Source of the DNA: Isoetes taiwanensis
Taxonomy: Eukaryota > Streptophyta > Lycopodiopsida > Isoetales > Isoetaceae
Assembly (NCBI GenBank): GCA_021234155.1
Contig: JAJEKV010000002.1
Location: forward strand, 39,979,841 to 40,043,840
Length of the DNA stretch: 64,000 nucleotides
Direction: 5' to 3'
Shown here: positions 30,952 to 46,915 of the stretch, in pieces
Numbering within the stretch: position 1 is the first letter of the stretch
How the letters are laid out: each line of letters begins with the position of its first letter
Program-made: the position numbers and the translations under genes
Notes under the pieces: generated by a model
Database searches by the model: none
Seen by the model: the letters and a program-made list of their open reading frames with translations, nothing else
Told to the model about the DNA's origin: nothing

Positions 30952-31277
30952 CTCAAGCAACGTAAGAAAAAGAGGTAAAACACACGGACCCAGCGCTAAC
31001 TCACTGCAGGGAAGAAGACGAATCGAAACTGAAGCCCTCGCAGAAGATAAGCCAACATGCCGATCCCTTTCCCCGCCCATCCTCCCGATGAAGGGGCAAA
31101 GGCTTTAAGTCTTTGGAAGGAAGGACGCCTCCCCGACCTAGGGAAAAAAAAATGGATCTGTATGCGTTCGCAACCCCTGTCTTTCTCTGGTATTCATACG
31201 GTTTGGTATACGAATACCACCTATTAACCTTAATAAATCATATGTTACAAAAATACCAAATTTGATTGTTGCAAGAT

Positions 31278-31309
31278 TATAAATAACAACATGATGCACC
31301 ACATCATAA
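31278..31309 (+). repeat. 32-bp direct repeat, right flank of copy B
   Basis: Identical to 28880-28911; see that entry. Confidence 0.75.
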
Positions 31310-32705
31310 ATTCTAAAGAGAGAATTGTAATTGAAACTCAATGAATAAATAGCTATGTTTGAAGTCGGGCTACGACCCAACAATCTACATGGATGGACAA
31401 AAATTTTCCAAGACATGAACCAAACCGTACATAGTTCTGTTGTAGAACATGACTTAGCATCAAAGTAACCAAAAAACAACTCCTCCATAACTGAAGTCTA
31501 TAACTGAATAAGAAAAGCGGCAAAATTTTGAAAAGCACTTTTGGAATAACAGTTGAATGATACTTTAACAAAGCAGTCAAGTTCTCACCTTTGCAAACTT
31601 CCTAGACAATCATAAATCCTTTCACAAATCAAAATAGCATTCAAAGTGAAGAAACATGATATCACAATACGCCTGTAATATGTTTCAGCTAGCATGTGGT
31701 TTTCCATAACTATAAGCTGAACTGTCCACCTAAATTGCCATTGTAAATTGCCATTGTTGGAAATACATGAACCAAGCTAGCATCAAACCACCTTGAGGTC
31801 CTTGTGGCAGCTTAACCTACATCACAAACCAAATAAGATGTTAGAAATAAGAGTGCAGTCACATAATGTAAAGATAACCTCGAAAGGCAAGTATCAACAT
31901 AACAGCATAGGTTGTTGCCTAGAGAGAAGACAGATGATTGATACAAGATAGAGGCAGGAAAAAAGAGTAAAAAAAGAGGCTGTCTCTGATGTCCCTTTCT
32001 CTCTTACAGCATAACAGCATATGTTGGTGGGTAGAGAGAAGACTCATGATCAATTATACAATGTGATTTAGCAAACTTTTGACAAAATTCGTAACAATAT
32101 CCAAGAATTATATTTTGGATCCAAAAAATGAAAAAGTTGAATATTGACCACTGGGACCCGCCTCACTGTAAAGTGAATTTAATTGAAACGACAAGAAATT
32201 CCATTACAGCCATTAAATAACTACTCTAACTGTAATATACAGCAAAAAGAGAAAAGAAAAAATTAGATGAGGGTCAAAGAAAACCCTTCTAAGGAATTCC
32301 ACCTCAATTCAAGATGATCATATGAGGAGAAGATTGGTTCCAGCACATCTACAACCTAAAGCAGTGTAACCAAGAATATATTGTGCTTCCTTTCAATTTC
32401 ACTTGGTCAGAATTAAAGTTTGACCTTCTGTACATTTTACTTACAATGCTCATAAGAAATGAGCTAAAAATTCTCAACTATTAGATTTGTTCAAGAAAAG
32501 AATCTTGTATAGATATTATACACTGCCACTTGAAACTTCCATAAGCCTTGAGACATTCTGGATGAACTTACCGTGTATGAGATGTTGGTGCAAGCAATTA
32601 CTGGATATGTTGGCCAAGTTAAAGACCAAATTTAAGGTTTGTTTGTTATATATTGCATATGGTAACTTGTATATATAAATGGTAATGGTTATGATTAGAG
32701 TGGTT
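31310..32705. other. 3' flank of the aminotransferase gene
   Basis: No coding signal. The part next to 32705 should hold the 3' UTR of the minus-strand aminotransferase gene. AT-rich. Confidence 0.35.
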
Positions 32706-36689
<3,984 letters not shown>

Positions 36690-37231
36690 CAAAAGATAAA
36701 ATGGGGCAAGTGATTAGCAGGTGAGATGCTGGTTAAGTAACAAGCCTGTGTGTGCATGAAGAGTTTCTATAGAACATGCAACACCATCAGTGAAATCCGA
36801 TCGTCCAAAGCCCGATAGGACCCATTTAGACTAGAACGTGGACAAGATAGGTACACTTTTTTATTCTCGTTGTGTCCACTCGATATGAGAGGTCGACAGA
36901 TTTTAAATGTAAGGATCTACTTGATCCTAGAAAGCCACCACACCTTTTGCACAGTAACATCCCTATTAATAAAACATATTCTAACCATTGGTCTCTGAAG
37001 ATTTAGCCTACAATCTTAGCCTAATTTTTTTTATTTTTTTTTCTAAGACAATATCGTAGCTGACTTAAAGTCTCAGGGAATTTCATGTCACGCCACTCAA
37101 AGTACAGAAAATTGAAAGGAGGAAAAAAAGAGACTGATGAAGGGATAATATATGACATTATTTATTTAATTGCCATGTTGGTTATGGTGTTTTTTAGAAT
37201 ACTATTTCAAAGTATTGTTGGAAGTATTGTT
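36690..37231. other. 5' flank of the aminotransferase gene
   Basis: Upstream side of the minus-strand gene, where its promoter and 5' UTR should lie. No clear TATA element assigned. Confidence 0.3.
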
Positions 37232-37500
37232 GGTTTGGGTGCACACGGGGGGTTACTTCGGGCACCGAGAGCTGTCGGATGGGCATATTTGCCCTTTATT
37301 CCTTGATCTGGACTGTACATAGCGATCCTCGTTTGTGGGGTATACATGTACAAGTTTTTGTATACTGTATATTGAGGTTTGCAAAATACTATAAGGTTTG
37401 AGGGTATGTATTTAATGGTGTTGATTTTGTCCATGTATTGTAAGTTTCTAATAACTCTCGCTGTCCTACGTTACCCCCCGTGTGAATATGCACCCAAACC
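37232..37500. mobile_element. 269-bp MITE with GGTTTGGGTGCA ends
   Basis: Terminal inverted repeats of about 25-30 bp: GGTTTGGGTGCA followed by ACGGGGGGTTAC at left, and the complement at right ending CACCCAAACC at 37500, with a small insertion in the right arm. The interior is non-coding. The target duplication is not clear. It is upstream of the aminotransferase gene. Confidence 0.7.
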
Positions 37501-38169
37501 AAAGGGGGTTTCAGGGGGATTTTAATTTAGAAATATTGGATGTAATGGTTTAAGTTAATTAATGTTAATGGTTGTTATGTGTTGTTGTATTAAAAAAAAA
37601 TTTGGGCCCTTCGGGCCCTTAGAGAAACAAAGAGAAAGCAACATATATGTGGAGTATTTAGCAATAGATAAGACCATCCACTTACGACAATACTGCCAGA
37701 ATTTAATTTCGATGATATATATTTAAAATAAACAACAAGTTGGTCAAAAAATAGGGCAATACATCATAGCATATAATAAAACATCTGTGTGACTAGGGTA
37801 TTAGCCAAGAATAGACAAGAAAACATCTTCAAGATGAAAGCAAGTAGAATCAAAGACAACTTTAGTGATGCCATTATCTTCGTCAAACAAATGTATGGGT
37901 TTTAAAGCCACAATGTCAATTTACATAACAACAATCGAACCAACAATTGTTGCTAGCAAGATATGCAGCATTTGGAGCCATCAGCTCCTTGTTCCAGTAA
38001 ATTGGTGGCTGGCTTGTTTTCTCCTGCAGCTCAGACACAACTCATAGGGGCTCAGAATTAAAATAAGGAAGATAAACACTAATGAAACTCATGAAAAAAT
38101 ACTCAGCCTGCAAGATGGCAAGCATATGTATTTTGAACAAGATGGAGCGAATATGGCCGAAGTTCATGA
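37501..38169. other. Intergenic; perfect GGGCCC hairpin
   Basis: At 37604-37618 GGGCCC-TTC-GGGCCC forms a perfect 6-bp hairpin directly after an A9 run. Otherwise nothing recognised. Confidence 0.4.
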
Positions 38170-38361
38170 AATACTTATCCCTCTGTTTGTTATGGTATAG
38201 AACGTGTTGGATTTATATGGGATGCTGAAGCATTTGAACAGATTGCACGCCAGGAGTTTGAATTGTATACAAAGCCAGCCGTTATGCATATTGTTGCTGC
38301 ATCCCGTAAATTGGACAGTATATTTCATTATCTTCCTCCATCTGCAAAAGCCCTTTGGTAA
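38170..38361 (+). pseudogene. Coding-like 63-residue fragment, family unknown
   Basis: An open frame without an ATG near its start reads GIERVGFIWDAEAFEQIAR and later AASRKLDSIFHYLPPSAKAL, ending in TAA at 38359-38361. The composition looks like a real exon rather than random sequence (varied residues, few rare codons), but I recognise no family. It may be an exon relic of a larger gene. It is unrelated in sequence to the protease fragment 460 bp downstream. Confidence 0.35.
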
Positions 38362-38823
38362 TCTTCAATTCTAGCATCTTCACACTTTGCTGCACCCTTT
38401 ACAAAATTAAACAACATCTAAACACTGCCAAAACTTTGCCTTGCACTATTTTTGTCATACACAAAACATCACGAAGGGCAAATCTCTTCACCTCAGAAAT
38501 GGCTTATAAGGAAGAACATGTTTGGATATTTATGAGGATAACAGAAACAACAAACAATCTTGCTGAAAAAAATAGACGAATACCTTAGGGATGACATTCA
38601 TTTTCTTCTTGATCTTCAAAACTAATGCTGAAGCAATGTAATGCGGCCACCCGGACACAAATACACTAAATGAGCATCTTGCTACCCATAATTTGCAGAC
38701 GACAGAAGCACCTGCCCCTGCGGCCCTTGCCTTGGCTCTACCAAGGCCTTTCCGAAACTCTAGAAATAGTTGCATGTTTTGTTTTTTCATTTAAAAAGAG
38801 GGCTTTCTTTATAAGCCCTCTAA

Positions 38824-39205
38824 TCTTCTGGTGAAGGAGGGGTGATCATGGACTCTGGAACTGCTATTACTATATTAAATACCCCTGCTTATAATGCGCT
38901 TCGCAGTGCCTTTCGAGCGGCGTGCAATCTTCCAAGGGCTTCTGGGGTTTCTTTGTTTGATACATGTTATGATCTTACAGGAATGAAATCAGCCAAAGTG
39001 CCTTCAGTTGATCTTGAATTTGTGGTGGTGCCACAATGTCTTTGCCTACGGATAACATATTGGTGAATGTGGATGATTCTGGGACTTACTGCCTTGCATT
39101 TGCAAAGGGTTTTCCATCATTGGCAATGTGCAGCAGCAGACTTTCAGGATCTCGTTTGATGCTAAAAGAAATGAGCTTGGAATTGCACCAGACCAGTGCA
39201 CTTAG
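38824..39205 (+). pseudogene. Nepenthesin-type aspartic protease, C-terminal fragment
   Basis: Plant A1 pepsin-like proteases of the nepenthesin/CND41 type have two catalytic Asp-Thr/Ser-Gly motifs. This fragment begins SSGEGGVIMDSGTAITIL, with the second-lobe D-S-G at about 38851, then AYNALRSAFRAA, GVSLFDTCYDLTG, SLPTDNILVNVDDSGTYCLA and, in another frame, SIIGNVQQQTFRISFDAKRN, ending DQCT and TAG at 39205. These are the hallmark C-terminal blocks. Two one-base deletions shift the frame, near 39025 (where FGGG is expected) and near 39105. The first lobe, including the first catalytic motif, is not found upstream. A truncated pseudogene is the simplest reading. Confidence 0.85.
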
Positions 39206-40313
39206 ATCTATTGTTTTGATGTTGAGTAGTGTCCTAGGTTGAGAATTTTTGGAGTACACAGATGGCATGGCAGTTCTACTTCTATAAGTGGCCAAACTAT
39301 GGCAGATTTTGGAAGAGCAACAAATTAGAGAATACAGCAGAGGCTAGGGGCTGCATAGGCAAGGCAAATTCATTTGAGTAAAAAGTGGACGGAATAAGTT
39401 ACGGGACAGAGAGGCTCAGCCTCCGCCGTACACCAGGATAGCGAGGGCTGGACCCACCAACTGATAATCCGGACCACTAGAAACTCGAAGCCATCACGAG
39501 AATAACAAAATTTTTTCCGCCATAGAATAACAGCCAGCATGAAAAGACACAATGCATATGTATATAAATGTGGTATTTGTAGTCAAAAAGGAGACTGGGA
39601 TACGCTACGGACTAAGGGGTCTAACCCCCACCATAGGCTAGGATAGCGAGGGCACGACCCTCCAACTGGTTCCCGGATCACCAAAATGACTGAAGGAAGG
39701 CCTAAAGGCTTTAATAAATAATAGCTTACAAGTGCTCTTACGTCAAGTGCTTGAGGATGTGTTGCAGCTTATGTGAAGACATCCATAGAGTAATCAAAAA
39801 CCCTGTTTGGGGCTCTACAAGAAGTTTTGCCAACTGCAGAATGTTCAACAAAGTGGGGAATAGCACAATCAATTATGCTGCAGGCCTTCAAAAACTCGAA
39901 GATGAGGACGTTCATCTAATCAGGTTTTTTCATTTGAATTGAATATCTAGTAACACACAAAACAAGGGAAGGGTGATACCATTATCTGCATAATCTGGAT
40001 GATTGATCTTTTCATTCTTTATCATCATTAGCTATAAATATAGATTTGTTGTTATAAGCTATGAAATTGGACGGTTTCTCTGCACAATGCATCAGTTTTA
40101 TCAGCATAGTATATGCATGCTATATATGAAATTCTAGAATGGGACTCGCATGAAACCAACAAACCGCCTCATTCATCTCAGCAGATTTTCTACAATGGTG
40201 GATAGTGGGTAGCCGCACACATGCGAACTACCCACGAAAAATAAAGGGAAAATCCAATTATATCATTTGGACCCCCAAAAATACAATGCTAATAGATGTT
40301 CGGCTGGTGTACC
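39206..40313. other. Intergenic, no gene seen
   Basis: Two similar segments at 39386-39470 and 39590-39690 share 'ggctcagcctccgccgtacaccaggatagcgag'-type sequence in diverged form (accaggatagcgagggc versus ggctaggatagcgagggc), suggesting a small repeat. No protein family recognised. Confidence 0.3.
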
Positions 40314-40400
40314 TGCCGAAAGCTTATCGCCGGGATTAAAAAACCCCGCCCTTTCGGGTTTTCGAGGAAAAACCCTAGTGATAAACCTTCGGCAAGGGGC
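40314..40400 (-). repeat. LINE 3' compound stem-loop with GAAA loop
   Basis: Outer stem: TGCCGAAAGCTTATC pairs with GATAAACCTTCGGCA at 13 of 15 positions. Inner hairpin, minus strand: CCC-GAAA-GGG flanked by A and T runs. It corresponds to 5311-5373 and 41085-41140, which carry different loops. The terminal motif is not evident to its left. Confidence 0.65.
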
Positions 40401-41082
40401 TTAGACAAACGCAAGGCAGAGAAATCGCTCCCAAAACCCACGAATGGAGAAGTCGATATAGATGCCGATCGCCAACCTGTACCTGCACATCACCAACACC
40501 AAAAAAACAAAACAAAACAAACCTCCCAGAGTGGAGGGGCTGATTACGCGCGTGCCACGCGACAAATATAATAAACAAAGAAGGGGGGGAGGGTGGGTTC
40601 AAAGAGAAATAGGTACTGCTGAGAGAGAAGAGGAAGCGCCGATGAGACGTTGATGCAGAAACGCGCCTAAAATAGCGAACTCCCAAGCAGAACGGGCATG
40701 CGCCGCCCGCATGCATACAAGACATGCATGCTCGTCCCATTCTAGAATGGCGATCCGATGTCTCGGATCGATGGGATTAGGAAGGTTCTTTAGACACTTC
40801 TGAACTATTAGGCAGTGACTACATAAGCTGGGGATTGTGATAACATAGTGTAGTTAGAATATTTCAAAATGGTTTATAAACACGGACCTTTGGATGCGTG
40901 ATGTTATGTTGACAGTAATCACTACATATTCATAGCTTCGGATTGGAGCTCTAATCAGTACTAATCAGTTTAGTTTAGGGTTTTTGCAGCCTAACAATAA
41001 TGGCGTGGGAAAAATCCAAAATCCAGAATGACGGAAAAAGGATCTGATAATAATACTGTGCATTAGTGAGCCCATTACTATT

Positions 41083-41150
41083 AAGGTTTTTCCTTGAAAA
41101 CCCTTCGGGGCGAGGTTTTTTAATCCTGATAGTAATCGGCGTCACTGATG
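41083..41150 (+). repeat. LINE 3' compound stem-loop with TTCG loop
   Basis: ATTACTATTAAGG pairs with CCTGATAGTAAT around AAAACCC-TTCG-GGGCGAGGTTTT. The same architecture as 40314-40400 and 5311-5373 with different bases in the outer stem. Confidence 0.65.
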
Positions 41151-41539
41151 TAGCCCAGGTCAGTGCGACTCTATTGCCACTGGGCACCACTATTGGGCAC
41201 CAAGACTGTGCACTATAATTGTAGAAAAAGGAAAGGAGCTAAGTGTTGGGACAGTGAGGAACCTCCGACCGACCACCAGGATAGAGCAGGTACAACTTGT
41301 CGGCTGGTGTTCTATTTCCACATAAGAGGTTTGGTGCACCAAAAGCTGAGGGTTCATAATTTGACCCACTATTAACGGTGGGACAATGGAATCCACAATA
41401 TGTACAGCTCAAAGCTGTTAATAGCGAAGCATTCTCGCATGGCCACGAAGCCAAATATAAGCGGGGTGCCGGTACTAAAAAGAACTAAGTAAAGCCTTCA
41501 GAAAAGGCTACAATATACCAGCGTGATGTGCTAGTAGCG

Positions 41540-41628
41540 CCCATTAGGGAGCTCGCCCATGCTACATAAGTCCAGTGGCCTCAGGGCACAAGGGACAATA
41601 ATGTCTATTATATTCTATTCTATTCTAA
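41540..41628 (+). repeat. Possible LINE terminal motif with (CTATT)n tail
   Basis: A GTCCAGTGGCCTC-type stretch, an AATAATG run and four TATTC/CTATT units at 41605-41625, about 400 bp after the stem-loop at 41083. The link to that stem-loop is inferred from order. Confidence 0.45.
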
Positions 41629-43380
41629 TCTTAACCATTGAGGAGGATGAACAAAAATTGCACAAATTGCATGCAAAAACTTGGTGCATTCTAGATGTAC
41701 TAATTAGCACACCTCATGTAATACGACCACCAAATCATATAAAAACCATATGCAAAAGTGTACAAAAAAACAAAAAAAAATCTCCTGTATTGTGCTATAT
41801 ATTCATGCAAGCCCATCCCCTGCATGTCTTAATGGCGTATTCTTGCGAGATCGTGGGTTGGAACCATAGGAATTCATGAGATGCACCTTGGCACATTTAT
41901 GATCGTAGGATGGGCATATCTGACAGCCCAAGTTCGTTGAGGCGTGCCATGTCTCATTTGATTGGTGGGAGTATTACTTTTTAATACTTTACGCGGAAAA
42001 ACTCTCATTAGATTTTGTTCACATACTAGGGAAGAAGGGGCATCATATACTTTCATCCTTTCTCGAGTTTGGTGCCGCATTAGCACTCTTGCTTTATAGG
42101 TCCTAATTGTTGGACGAAAATTGGTTCCTCTTTGGGGTTCGAATTTGAAAAGCGGTAAGTCAGATACTATAATAGACTTTCTTTATAAGGTTATGAACAT
42201 CATCTTTATGTATACAGGAATGACCTTTTGGTCGACATTCGTGGCATGGAAACCAGGTGATACTGGCAGAAATGCCAACCAAAAGATCATTTCTGTAATG
42301 TGGAAACAAGGGATGTTCAAATTCTTGAAGCAGGACAGCGGTAAAGATCAGTCGGAATGCAAGTAAACATGAGCAGAATGCAAGTAAATCAGTAGAACAT
42401 AGGGTACTTATGCCAGATTGCAAATAAAACAGGGATGCCCTCCCGGAATGCAAGTAAAACAGGAACGGCAGCGATGAGCACAGGATTCTTGATTTGAAAC
42501 TTGTCAAATGGTATGATATGATTAACGCAGGGGCAAGAATTGAACGTACTTAGTTTTTACTGAGAGATGATGTTAGATAGGATGGATGACATGTTTTGTT
42601 TTTTCCCCTTTGCATGGGTTTGACTTTGCCATTGATGAGTTTTTGCCTTTTTGAGTATTCGACTTGTCTAATACCTACGTTTGTATTGACTTCCACAATA
42701 CAAAAGAATTTGAAAGTCCAAATATCACTTTGGAATTGAACTCAAAATCGGGACTCAATAAAAGCACCACACACTTGTGCCCTTTTATATTATTCATCTA
42801 GGATTATGCTAATGATTCTTCTTTCAGAAACCCTTGGAGATGGTTTCCTCGAGAGAGGAGCAAAATCTAGACAGTTTGTAGTTAACATGAAAGTATGTCA
42901 AGGGAGAAATCTCCACGATGAGTTCATATCATGTTGGAGTGAGCTTTAGATAGCATTGGCAATTTGTATATAAGATTGAAAAGGGATTGATTCACATTTG
43001 CAAGAGAGGCTTCAGTTGCTCAGACCCAGTTTGACTGATAGGAATTTGGTTTGTTTGTTTGTTAGTACCAGTTTGATTGATAGGAATTTGATTTGTTCTC
43101 AGTGTTTGTTAGTATATCTACAAATTTTGAACAAAGCTTGAGCTATATGAAGAAGTTGTCACTGGTGTATTTACGATCATGATATTTGCGATGGATTTGA
43201 AAAAAAAATTATTGAAGGACATCAATCTATTCACCATCATATCACGAGCACAATGGCTACATCAAATTCTACATATTACATGAAAGCCAATTCACTACCT
43301 AGCCATGATACCTTATGCTAGGACCTACTTTGCATGTAATTATTTAGTACATATGGCAGGTTTAAGGTCTCTACCGCAGG
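41629..43380. other. Intergenic; short tandem repeat near 42357
   Basis: At 42357-42462 a unit like aatgcaagtaaaacagg recurs four times in diverged form. Another pair of near-identical segments, 43035-43080 and 43075-43115 (tttgattgataggaatttg), is a short tandem duplication. No gene recognised. Confidence 0.35.
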
Positions 43381-43515
43381 AGCAATTAGTCATACTTGAA
43401 CCTGTGACCTCGGGGCAATGGATTTTAAGATCCCTATTACTAGGCCATACTTGAACCCGTGACCTCAGGTGGGGCGGTTTAAGGACCTGCCACTAGACCA
43501 TGCCCCGAAGGGCCG
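43381..43515 (-). repeat. Dimeric tRNA-like (SINE) sequence
   Basis: On the minus strand two tRNA-like units follow each other. Unit 1 (43508-43448) has the A-box-like TGGTCTAGTGGCAGG and the B-box-like GGGTTCAAGTATGG. Unit 2 (43440-43381) has TGGCCTAGTAATAGG and AGGTTCAAGTATGAC. The spacing between boxes suits an internal Pol III promoter. Neither folds as a complete tRNA by eye, so this is a tRNA-derived repeat rather than a tRNA gene. Confidence 0.6.
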
Positions 43516-44480
43516 ATGGATTTGAGGAATGTTTGAATTTGCAAGTATGTATTTATTTTCAACTGCAATGGAAGATTTAATTCTTCAAACTTGTAGGCAA
43601 AGTTCTTTATTACGTAAGGCCCCAAGTTGCCAGGAGGGTCAACTTGCAGGCTCGTCACAGTCGAATTTCTTCTGGCTCAGTTCCGGGCCAAGTTTTGAGC
43701 TCTATTAGAAGCCTTAATTCATTCAATTTCGCCCCTGTCTTCTCAAATTCAATCCTTAGTACTTGGTTATAGGCCAATCATGAATAAGCCTTGTGCTTCT
43801 CAACGTTCTTCCCCTACTTTTACAATTTCACATCTGTTGCAAACAAATACCACCTCTAAAATCATTATCACTTGCAAATCATCTATGTCTTGCCTTGAAT
43901 AGCTAGATTACCCTTCTGGCATCATACCTTTACTCTAGAACTAATATATACCTGTAGGATCCTAACATAAAATTTTCCTCAATAATACACGGGATTCTTC
44001 CTACCAATTGTATAACATGTAATCTATTCATGGCAGCTATGAAATCTCGTGGAATTCAATCAATTGAAACCCCACCTATAAGAAGATGATGGATGCCTTG
44101 ATTAATACAAGCCTTGGCGTCCTCAGCTAATATGACAATAAGATGATCTAGAGCCATACCGGTCAAGTTCATGATCTCCATGTACGCATAAACACCATAT
44201 GATTGTCATAACAAAAATAAAAAGTGATTCTAAAAGAGTTTATCCACCTATTCAATCGTTGTGCCATGAACTGAAAGGTTGCACAGCTCTACAAAAAAAT
44301 CCTTGAGTTGCAAAACAACGAAATCACTTGGGCAATCTAACTTATATACTTCATGGTCTGTCTTTCGCTTGTATCCAATGTTATACTTATATATTTGGAA
44401 GCGCAGTTATGTTTAAAATCCATAGGGACCTTGATCGGCTTCTACTCATACTTCAGGTGCCACTGGGTTGATAACGAGTA
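43516..44480. other. Intergenic, no gene seen
   Basis: AT-rich with no recognised family. It may be the body of the retroposon that ends at 44759. Confidence 0.3.
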
Positions 44481-44718
44481 ACAGATTGTATTTAAGTTAG
44501 TTGGTGGATCCAGTACTGGAATGGAGCTAGCTCTCTCTATAGTACCCACTCTTTGGTGAAGAAAGAAGATTTTCCTTATAGTACCCTTTTAGTGGGGAAG
44601 ACGAGTAGACGCCCTCTGTAGTACATGTACCTGGACTCCCACATCATCTGTATCTCCCTTATAGAGGGGTTCTATTGTACATATTTTCTAGTTTTAATAT
44701 TAATACATATATATCTTA

Positions 44719-44759
<41 letters not shown>
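44481..44759 (+). repeat. Retroposon 3' end with poly(A)
   Basis: A 36-bp A run at 44724-44759 follows a stretch with three short TAGTACC-type motifs (near 44540, 44582, 44618) that could be internal repeats. The poly(A) marks an RNA-derived insertion. It differs from the microsatellite-tailed LINE ends elsewhere in the window. Confidence 0.55.
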
Positions 44760-44762
<3 letters not shown>

Positions 44763-45469
44763 ATACATTGAGATAAGATTTAGAATGAACTAATGCAAGC
44801 TTCTTAATATATATATATATACAAGAAAATTAATACGTCCTACGGCGCATTGTTCCAGTTTTAGTATGTTCTTACGGTGTAAGGCCCTGTAGTGCTCTAG
44901 ATAACCAACAATTCTACTGAGATTCTCTTGTGATTCCTCTATATTCTTCAACATTCTATGTATTACATGAGCATTTAAAATCTTCCAAAATAATCTATTT
45001 TGGATCTGTACAATATTTTTAAAACATTTTTTATTCCTAGACTGAGGCACTTGCCCTGAGCATCTAGAATATTTTTTTTTCAAGATTTATATTGTACACC
45101 TTTATTATGAAACATTTTAAAACATTCTATTGTCGCTTTTTGCAAAATCTTAAAAAAACTCTAAGATTTCATTAAGATTTTCTTAGATTCCCTTAGATAT
45201 TATGAAGATTCCCTTAGATTCAATTAAATTTTAAGAGATCCCATTAGACTTGTATATTTTCCTAGATTCTCTTACAATTTATAAGATTTCCTTATATTCC
45301 CTTTAATTCTCCTGGATTCCCTTACATTCTAAAAATTTCTAGAACATTTTAGAACTTTCTGGAACATTTTGAAACTTTCAAAACATCCTAGAGTATTATA
45401 GTTTATTTTATCTTAATTAAAACATTACCCTTAAATATATTTGAAACATAAATTATTCATAAAATTAAT

Positions 45470-45540
45470 GCTTGGTCTAGTGGTTAGAGTGGGGGGTTTG
45501 GGGGGTTGAGGACCAGGGTTCGAATCCCCCCAATAACATA
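45470..45540 (+). repeat. tRNA-like head 1 (Pol III boxes)
   Basis: A box TGGTCTAGTGG at 45473-45483 and a perfect B box GGTTCGAATCC at 45517-45527. The anticodon arm is a G-rich run that cannot fold as in a tRNA, so it is a tRNA-derived SINE head or decayed tRNA. Confidence 0.65.
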
Positions 45541-45887
45541 AAAAACTTTAAAAGCCTTTCCTTAAGGAACGAGCATTCAATATGAGCCTTAGGATCTTAG
45601 ACTCGATCAACGATCAAGATCTCACCATATAAAAGCAATATGAGCCGTAGGATCTATTACATATAATTCCCAAAGCCACGTGGACCGTAGGATGTGTCCC
45701 CAAGTCACGTAAGCCGTCGGATCTCGGACCGATGGTCAGGATCAGATCAATCTGGACTGTAGGACCGCGGTACACATATTATATGTAAACTCCCAGGCCA
45801 TCTGGGCCGTAGGATACGTCCCAAACCCACACATGGATCTCGGGCGGACCCGGATAATAGGAAACATAAGAAGATATCTAAACATAA

Positions 45888-45986
<99 letters not shown>

Positions 45987-46842
45987 AGAAATTTACTACG
46001 TCCTTCGTCGCATTGTTCCAGTTTTAGCATGTTTCTACGGTGTGCAAGTTCCTGTCGTGCCCTACGTTCTAAAAGAATCTCTTGAGAATACACGTCCTAC
46101 GATGCATGTTCTAATTTTAGCATGTTCTTACGGTGCAAGGCCCTGTCGTGCTCTAGGTAACCAAAGATTCTACTGAGATTCTCTTGTGATTCCTCTATAT
46201 AGCATTCATGAAGATTCCCCTAGATTCTCTTAGAATTTTCTATTTTGATTGAGGTGCTTACCTATGAGCATTTAGAACCTTCCAAAATAATCTATTTTGG
46301 ATCTGTGCAATATTTCTAAAACACTTTCTATTTTTAGACTGAGGCGCTTGTCCTGAGCATCTAGAACATTTTTTTTTTCAAGATTTATATTGTACACCTT
46401 TATTATGAAATATTTTAGAACATTCTATTGTGGCTCTTTGCAAAATCTTAAAAAAAAAACCCTAAGATTTCATCAAGATTTTCTCAGATTCCCTTAGATA
46501 TTATGAAGATCCCCTTAGATTCAACTAGATTTTAAGCGATTCCGTCAATATTTTCCTACATTCTCTTACAATTTATGAGATTTCCTTATATTCCCTTTAA
46601 TTCTCCTGGGTTCCCTTACATTCTAGAAATTTCTAGAACATTCTAGAACTTTCTGGAACATTCTGAAACTTTCAAAACATCCTAGACCTTTCTGGAAGTA
46701 TTTCCCTATTCCCTTACATTTCCGAAGGATTCCCCTACATTTTAGAACTTATTAGAACTATCTAAGATGTAATTTCTATTTTATCTTAATTAGAACATTA
46801 CCCTTAAGTATATTTGAAACATAAATTATTCATGGAACTAAT

Positions 46843-46915
46843 GTTTGGTCTAGTGGTTAGAGTGGGGGGTTTGGGGGGTTGAGGTCTAGGGTTCGAATCC
46901 CCCCAATAACATAAA
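46843..46915 (+). repeat. tRNA-like head 2 (Pol III boxes)
   Basis: A box TGGTCTAGTGG at 46846-46856 and B box GGTTCGAATCC at 46890-46900; nearly identical to head 1. A third, B-box-only remnant is at 52775-52800. Confidence 0.65.

Larger units (their letters stand above)
28912..31277 (-). mobile_element. Rep/HUH-type element, copy B (minus)
   Basis: A 2366-bp element inverted relative to copy A, 394 bp of spacer plus one 32-bp repeat apart. It codes on the minus strand for a Rep-like protein (30951-29972) and a small second protein (29861-29452). The 3' end at the left has hairpins at 29011-29029 and 28960-28977 and a short tandem repeat of a ccataatacaagtt unit. It is bounded by the 32-bp direct repeat. 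It is the better preserved of the two copies. Confidence 0.75.

Noticed and set aside
45470-46915. tRNA genes at the GGTTCGAATCC sites
   Set aside because: A and B boxes are good, but the anticodon arm is a G run without a stem and the acceptor ends do not pair. Called tRNA-derived repeats instead.
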